DNA of 64,000 bases from Glandiceps talaboti (taxonomy: Eukaryota; Hemichordata; Enteropneusta; Spengelidae), in assembly GCF_964340395.1 (NCBI RefSeq), contig NC_135569.1, positions 16,384,519 through 16,448,518 of the forward strand, given 5' to 3'. Below the pieces are notes generated by a model. The model ran no database searches. It saw only the letters and a program-made list of their open reading frames with translations, and had not been told where the DNA came from. Numbering within the stretch: position 1 is the first letter of the stretch; every line of letters starts with the position of its first letter. Position numbers and translations under genes: made by a program. Of the stretch, positions 61,186-64,000 are shown piece after piece.

Positions 61186-62508
61186 TAGCATTCATTTTCG
61201 CTGTCGCTAGGTGGCGATGTGATAACAATTGCTGTTCAAATAGATGCGCAACTTTGGTGATTTTCAATCTTAGATCGCTCAATGAAAAACAAATACTAGA
61301 CATTTGAACATTACTCAAAGAAAACCAGACTATACTAAAGAGTGACTTTTCCCTTAGTTGATAAACGTGAATTATCAATCAAAGCGTTAAATTGTGCACT
61401 CAGTCGCGAAATAAATAGTGACATTATTATTATATTATAACGTATAACTCTTTTAAACGGTCGTTATCTGAGTTTTTAGATCTTTCCTCAGTATATTACA
61501 ATGTAAATGGTACTTACAGTATTATATATACTACCAAGCAAACTTAACCATCTCTTGGTATTCATAACGCAAGCCCAATATTTGATGCATAAACAATTAG
61601 ATGACATCTTATCAATTTAGCATTACATAATAAGAGAATGTTGAAAAAATCCCCTGTATAAATTATCTTAAATTATGTAGAACGCCCTCAAATGTGTGCA
61701 CTGAAACAAATATAATATATACAATAGTTTATTGTATATTTTGTAAATCATTCTGGGATTAAGAGAAAACATGGAATATAGACTATAACTGATTTTAAAC
61801 GGGAGGAAAATAATGCAATTGCTGAAATACAACTAAAAATGTTTTCTTGTATCCCGTATTGTAAAAACTGCGACGTTAACATAGAGATGTGGAAAATCGC
61901 AGTTACGTTTATGTCTGAACTATTTATGGAACACATGTTTACATTACATTCTGGGATTATTACTTGCGTCAGCTTTTTTGTAAAAAAATAAATAAGCTTA
62001 CTAAATTATATTGATGACGTGTTGAGGAGTCAATGGATATGGGATGGAAACTTATATATAAAGCTAGACGACAACAATTAAGTCTGAAGCCGTGTTCAGT
62101 AATCAATAATGTAAAAACTGTCACCATAAAAAGACAGTAAATCTGACTGACAGCGTATAAATTCTCAAAAAAAAATCCTTTCAATACAGGTCAACAGAGG
62201 TACTGGTGATACTGAATTGTGTCGCCAATAAATGTACGTTAAATGCTGCAGGTACCAGTGAAATCGTACTGATCGTATTTACATTTTATGACATGTTATA
62301 CTTACGGAATGTAATTCAAACGGGGGAAACACATCCTGACTTCTGCGTTCTGAGCACTTTCGCAAACGTATATTGCCAAATTTCCGTATTTGCATTTCGA
62401 GACAAACAATTTATTAGTGTAGTGTGAACCCCCGTGTATGTTATGCAAGGATGTTTTTTGAAATACTTGTAAATTCACAGAAAGAAAACAATTTGTACTG
62501 TGCACTTT
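61186..62508. other. Unassigned region between the palindromic element and the TATA promoter
   Basis: No gene recognised. A minus-strand donor-like ACT|GTAAGTACC occurs near 61512, without a convincing exon. Confidence 0.4.
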
Positions 62509-62682
62509 GATTGGCTGTTTTTCATTACAACAGGTGCAATACCTCGCGTCACTATGAGTGGATATCATAGACAATTGTTTCCCGCCAAAATGTCAATTCA
62601 AAGCTGGTGGTTTGGGGATGCCTTTATTGTGATTGGTTCTCATTGACAATTGGAATTTAACACCTGGAGTTGTGTATATATA
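62509..62682 (+). promoter_or_regulatory. TATA/CCAAT/E2F-type promoter
   Basis: Two inverted CCAAT boxes (GATTGG at 62509-62514 and 62631-62636), an E2F-like TTTCCCGCCAAAA at 62578-62590 and a TATATATA at about 62674-62681 are ordered as in a strong S-phase promoter. The start codon at 62738 is suitably placed. No histone frame follows, so the regulated gene is uncertain. Confidence 0.5.
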
Positions 62683-62737
62683 GAGAGTTATCCCGTTGTG
62701 AAAGCCGTCTTTGACCGCAGCTCACGCTACAAAAAAG

Positions 62738-63394
62738 ATGGATGCCCGATGCCTTTGCCTGCTGACACTGTATTACTTAGTTCTGTGCTACATACGTGAC
62801 CTGGTGAGAGAAAGAACGGATGGAAGATTTTCTGGAAGTATGCTTGGTTTGGTCGAAGTGGTTTGTTGCAGTTTGAGAGGTTTGGTTGGAAGAAAGTTAG
62901 AAGAGAAGATTGTTATGTATTTCTGGGTGTATTTGCTGTCTGTACTACATGTCGTTGTCTGTCGCTGTATACGTCTACTACACGAATTGAAGTTGAATAT
63001 AAGGACTGCCATGGATGACTTGAGAAGATGGAATTGGAGAATGCCTGAAGTGATGTCTACCTGTTGTTATGTTTGGATAAGTGACCTGTTATTTTTGTCT
63101 TTTGCACGTGGGTACTTTATAAGCGTTTGGTTAGGAGAACAATGGAAGACAGTTTGGCCAGTTTCATTGTTAATAAGTAGACAAAAATATAGCATTGGGT
63201 GGGCAGATGAAAAATTAGGATTAAAATGTTTTGCAATTGAGGGGAGGGGTTTTCATTTAGAAAAGTATCATGTTATCAAAATCAAAACACCAATTCCTGA
63301 AGAAAAAACAAACAAAAACAAAAAACATACAAAATACCCGCTCAAAATAAAACTAGTATTTCTTTACCCTGGGAGCAGTTTTTATTTCATGTAA
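62738..63394 (+). CDS. Unrecognised open frame beginning like a signal peptide
   Basis: ATG at 62738 has a strong context (aaaagATGG) about 60 nt after a TATA-like sequence. The first residues MDARCLCLLTLYYLVLCYIR look like a signal peptide or anchor. The frame stays open for 218 codons, with a second hydrophobic stretch IVMYFWVYLLSVLHVVV near residues 58-74. The end is lysine- and AT-rich and looks noncoding. A donor-like CCTG|GTGAGA at about 62803-62804 falls just after the signal-like segment, so the true gene may splice there. I recognise no family; it could be an orphan or a chance frame. Confidence 0.35.
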   Translation: MDARCLCLLTLYYLVLCYIRDLVRERTDGRFSGSMLGLVEVVCCSLRGLVGRKLEEKIVMYFWVYLLSVLHVVVCRCIRLLHELKLNIRTAMDDLRRWNWRMPEVMSTCCYVWISDLLFLSFARGYFISVWLGEQWKTVWPVSLLISRQKYSIGWADEKLGLKCFAIEGRGFHLEKYHVIKIKTPIPEEKTNKNKKHTKYPLKIKLVFLYPGSSFYFM

Positions 63395-63785
63395 TATTTT
63401 TTGTAAAATATAGGACTAGTTTTGTTTATCATGTGAGTCGTTCTTATTCCATGGAACGATTTTTTTTTTAATTTGATATTTTTTTTATTTTTTTTTTTTA
63501 CCATGGAGTAGTTTTTATTTCATGGGAATAATTATTTTTACAATGGCAGTATAAATAAAAATAGAAATACAACTGGTGTAAACCAAAATGCTCCTGTAGG
63601 TTGCAATTGGTTTTGCTAAATCTAAAATTTGTGCACATCACTAAAACGAGTATTGCTAGCAGAAAAGTTTGATTCAATATTTATCAATTGAAATTTTGAA
63701 CACAAATATTATGGTTATATTTCTATGTCAAGCAGAGATTACAATGTTTAGAAAAGGGAATAGAATTTGTCCAGCAAAAGCATTT

Positions 63786-64000
63786 TTAGTCCCCCAAAGT
63801 GTGTGACTATTACAATGGGCTTCCATCTGTCCGTAATATGTCATTTCTCTGACTTGTAATATCCGATTTCTTTCAAAACTGGCACAAAGGTGACATGTCA
63901 TATGGAAAATATGCATGTCGTTCTTTTTTTCGACATATGCAAATGTAATTGGCGGCCATATTTGTAATCAAAAATCAATATTTAGTGCATAATTAATTCA
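63786..64000. mobile_element. Partial TTAGTCCCC-type element running off the right edge
   Basis: Begins ttagtcccccaaagtgtg, then ccatctgtccgt, then ccgatttctttcaaaactgg and gtgacatgtcatatgg. This parallels the start of the 47879-48836 element but is diverged. Confidence 0.6.

Noticed and set aside
61490-61580. Minus-strand exon ending at the donor-like GTAAGTACC near 61512
   Set aside because: One frame is open but has no acceptor, conservation or partner that I can support.
62711-63160. Histone gene after the E2F/CCAAT/TATA promoter
   Set aside because: None of the frames shows a histone fold sequence.

Overview
The window is eukaryotic nuclear DNA, AT-rich, with many introns, foldback transposons and very long intronic minisatellites. 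Three protein genes can be reconstructed exon by exon with consensus splice sites: enolase, RER1 and an SLC35F6-type transporter. Their proteins resemble bilaterian animal orthologues. I infer a marine invertebrate, perhaps a hemichordate- or amphioxus-like deuterostome or a lophotrochozoan. The sequence alone does not settle the species.

Layout. From 238 to about 22,070 lies a minus-strand enolase gene: a noncoding first exon, 11 coding exons covering about 357 residues, and a C-terminal part beyond the left edge. From about 22,240 to 34,400 lies plus-strand RER1 (190 residues, 6 coding exons). The two genes start head to head about 0.2-0.3 kb apart and probably share a bidirectional promoter holding a CRE palindrome and a YY1-like motif. 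From 34,400 to 40,500 is intergenic DNA rich in MITE-like elements. A tRNA-Pro(AGG) gene sits at 40,507-40,578 on the minus strand. The plus-strand SLC35F6-like gene follows from 41,014 to about 54,470 (389 residues, 6 exons). From 54,500 to the end are two minisatellites, a likely last exon of an unrecognised coiled-coil gene (minus strand, 59,786-59,910), a perfect-TSD foldback element, and a TATA/CCAAT/E2F-type promoter in front of an unrecognised open frame that starts like a signal peptide.

Repeats. Tandem arrays with units of about 21 to 150 bp fill roughly a quarter of the window, mostly inside introns. The most striking is a 38-bp minisatellite of about 145 copies (6,526-12,076) in an enolase intron. 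Each unit is the last 20 nt of the upstream exon plus the first 18 nt of the intron, so the array multiplies the exon's own 5' splice site. At least a dozen foldback or TIR elements were recognised by comparing copies within the window. Some have target-site duplications, and some are nested in minisatellites or in other repeats.

The three genes have unrelated housekeeping roles: glycolysis, ER/Golgi retrieval and membrane transport. Apart from the shared enolase/RER1 promoter nothing suggests a functional cluster.
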